Below, in pieces: positions 14,570 through 15,784 of a stretch of DNA of 15,784 nt; position 1 is the stretch's first letter, and every line of letters starts with the position of its first letter. The translations under genes were made by a program, and so were the position numbers. Source of the DNA: Gemmatimonadota bacterium (GTDB lineage Bacteria > Gemmatimonadota > Gemmatimonadetes > Gemmatimonadales > GWC2-71-9). Location: contig JAOTWK010000037.1 in the NCBI GenBank assembly GCA_029862935.1, positions 1-15,784 on the forward strand. The letters are read 5' to 3'. The notes below the pieces were generated by a model. It was not told where the DNA came from. It saw only the letters and a program-made list of their open reading frames with translations, and searched no databases.

Positions 14570-14938
14570 ATGATGACGGCCAAACAGTGGGCACGCGTCA
14601 AGGCTCCTGGTGTGCACGGATTGCGGCGGGGTGCCTGGTATGTCGTGGTGGGCGCTGGTCGATCCGGAATGCTCGTGCTGAATGTGAGCATGCGAAACGT
14701 GCCCATCCCGAACGACCTCGTGGAGATCCGCGACGGCAAGCCCACGGTGTGGAGTGTAGTGCAGTGGGACCCGTCGGATCGGGGTGCTGAGCGCGTTGCC
14801 GAGGTCGGGTACGGTTTCCAGTATCTGGTGTGCCCTGCATGCCGCACCCGCGCGCAAGTCGGCGGAGAGCACCCGGCCGATCTCACCTGTCCAGCGTGCA
14901 CGGGCGCGTTCGAAGTCGATTGGAACTCCCTGTGCTAG
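14570..14938 (+). CDS. Small zinc-ribbon protein of unknown function
   Basis: The gene encodes 122 residues. The N-terminal two-thirds (about 5-85) look like a small beta-rich domain (GLRRGAWYVVVG, MLVLNVS, VPIPNDLVEIRDGKPTVWSV) with no signature I know. The C-terminal part is a C4 zinc ribbon: C88-x2-C91 and C107-x2-C110. A last Cys is the final residue, C122. The start is ATG at 14570 (an ATG-ATG doublet) with AGGAG six bases upstream, one of the clearest ribosome-binding sites in the window. It follows the small membrane gene by 13 bases. There is no signal peptide or span, so it is cytoplasmic. The zinc ribbon could mediate nucleic-acid or protein contact; which is not decidable from sequence alone. 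Confidence 0.8.
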   Translation: MMTAKQWARVKAPGVHGLRRGAWYVVVGAGRSGMLVLNVSMRNVPIPNDLVEIRDGKPTVWSVVQWDPSDRGAERVAEVGYGFQYLVCPACRTRAQVGGEHPADLTCPACTGAFEVDWNSLC

Positions 14939-15014
14939 ACGCAGCTACGACCGCATGACGGGTGCGCCGAGCCGCTGCCGCCCTCGGACGTCGTCGACTG
15001 GTCGCCCACCCCCC

Positions 15015-15020
15015 TATATT
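15015..15020 (+). promoter_or_regulatory. Candidate ispG -10 element, leaderless arrangement
   Basis: TATATT (5 of 6 matches to TATAAT) ends seven bases before the ispG ATG at 15028, so a transcript would begin at or within a base or two of the start codon. No Shine-Dalgarno sequence is present between them (CTCCGAC). A weak TCGACT 15 bases upstream might serve as -35. The rest of the 89-base gap after the zinc-ribbon gene shows no terminator. Confidence 0.45.
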
Positions 15021-15027
15021 CTCCGAC

Positions 15028-15784
15028 ATGCGGTCCCAAGCGCGTAGGTCGACGGTCACCGTTCGCGTGGGGGCGGTGCCAGTCGGCTCCGCGCACCCCA
15101 TCGTCGTGCAGTCCATGACCAACACGGATACCGCAGATGTGCCAGGCACCGTGGCACAGGTCACAGCGCTGGCGGACGCGGGGAGCGAACTGGTGCGCGT
15201 GACCGTGAACAACGACGCTGCCGCCGCCGCAGTCCCAGAAATCGTCGCGCGTCTCGAGGCCGCCGAGTGTCCGGTCCCCATCATCGGCGACTTCCACTAC
15301 AACGGACACATTCTGCTCACCGAGCACCCAAAGCTCGCAGACACGCTGGCCAAGTACCGAATCAATCCGGGAAATGTCGGTGCGCGTCGTCGAGACGAGA
15401 ACTTCCGCACCATCGTTGAAGTCGCAATCGCACATGGCAAGCCGGTTCGCATCGGCGTCAACTGGGGCTCGCTCGATCGCAATCTCCTGACCGAGCTCAT
15501 GGACGAGAATGCTCAGCGTGCCGAGCCGTTGGCGGCGGAGGATGTGACCCTGAATGCGATGGTCGAAAGCGCGATGCGATCCGCCGAGCTTGCCGAACAG
15601 GTAGGCTTGCCGCACGACCACATCGTTCTGTCGGTGAAGATGTCGCAGGTGCAGGATCTGGTCGAAGTGTATCGCCGCCTCGCACCGCGATCCGACTATC
15701 CGCTGCACCTCGGGCTCACGGAGGCCGGGATGGGGACGAAGGGCACCGTTGCGAGTGCCGCAGGCATCGCCATCTTGCTGCAGG
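15028..15784 (+). CDS. ispG: 4-hydroxy-3-methylbut-2-en-1-yl diphosphate synthase, N-terminal part (3' end outside window)
   Basis: IspG (GcpE) reduces methylerythritol cyclodiphosphate to HMBPP in the MEP isoprenoid pathway, using a [4Fe-4S] cluster. The window holds 252 codons, covering the N-terminal TIM-barrel domain. Diagnostic motifs: VQSMTNTDT (27-35), RINPGN (111-116), GVNWGSL (143-149), SVKMSQV (202-208) and HLGLTEAG (227-234). The cluster-binding cysteines lie in the missing C-terminal part. The frame is intact to the window edge with no stop. The start is ATG at 15028, shortly after a -10-like TATATT and without a ribosome-binding site. It is the first gene of its transcript as far as can be seen. 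Its presence shows the organism uses the MEP route. Confidence 0.96.
   Translation, partial: MRSQARRSTVTVRVGAVPVGSAHPIVVQSMTNTDTADVPGTVAQVTALADAGSELVRVTVNNDAAAAAVPEIVARLEAAECPVPIIGDFHYNGHILLTEHPKLADTLAKYRINPGNVGARRRDENFRTIVEVAIAHGKPVRIGVNWGSLDRNLLTELMDENAQRAEPLAAEDVTLNAMVESAMRSAELAEQVGLPHDHIVLSVKMSQVQDLVEVYRRLAPRSDYPLHLGLTEAGMGTKGTVASAAGIAILLQ

Noticed and set aside
1..15784. Mobile elements, CRISPR arrays, tRNA or rRNA genes
   Set aside because: No transposase, integrase, regular repeat-spacer pattern, cloverleaf or rRNA signature was seen, and gene content looks like ordinary chromosomal DNA.

Overview
The window is about 15.8 kb of GC-rich, gene-dense bacterial DNA. No tRNA, rRNA, insertion sequence or CRISPR array is visible. 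The gene content (a GWxTD-domain secreted protein, a B12-dependent ribonucleotide reductase, zinc-ribbon Ser/Thr kinases, an MEP-pathway ispG, and a murQ-anmK pair) suggests a Gram-negative bacterium, most likely of the Gemmatimonadota. That assignment is inferred from gene content and was not tested.

Layout. (1) Positions 1-1512, plus strand: the 3' part of murQ and a complete anmK, two steps of cell-wall (anhydro-MurNAc) recycling, joined by a GTGA stop/start overlap. (2) Positions 1546-6575, minus strand: a compact operon of four genes. In transcription order these are a soluble protein with two zinc ribbons and two FHA domains, a membrane Ser/Thr kinase with an N-terminal zinc ribbon, a tail-anchored PP2C phosphatase, and a membrane protein with an N-terminal FHA domain and a C-terminal trypsin-like protease. 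The first two junctions are 4-base GTGA overlaps and the last is a 4-base gap. A plausible sigma-70 promoter lies at 6714-6742. (3) Positions 6854-11603, plus strand, diverging from the operon: a secreted GWxTD protein, a second membrane Ser/Thr kinase whose C-terminal half carries a PEGA domain, a possible calcium loop and a TonB-C-like domain, and a gamma-carbonic-anhydrase-like protein. (4) Positions 11765-14260: nrdJ, followed by a convincing intrinsic terminator. (5) Positions 14362-14938: two small unrecognised genes, a very basic single-span membrane peptide and a zinc-ribbon protein. (6) Positions 15028 to the end: ispG, cut by the window edge.

How the genes may work together. The minus-strand operon holds a phosphorylation writer (kinase), eraser (PP2C), readers (three FHA domains in two proteins) and a possible output (a protease predicted to sit across the membrane from its own FHA domain). 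This is the best candidate for an undescribed system: cytoplasmic Thr phosphorylation could control an envelope protease. The second kinase, transcribed divergently nearby, has the same zinc-ribbon/kinase/membrane plan and an envelope-facing half built from PEGA and TonB-C-like modules, so the whole 1.5-11.1 kb stretch looks like an envelope phospho-signalling locus. Its placement beside peptidoglycan-recycling genes fits an envelope role but does not prove one.
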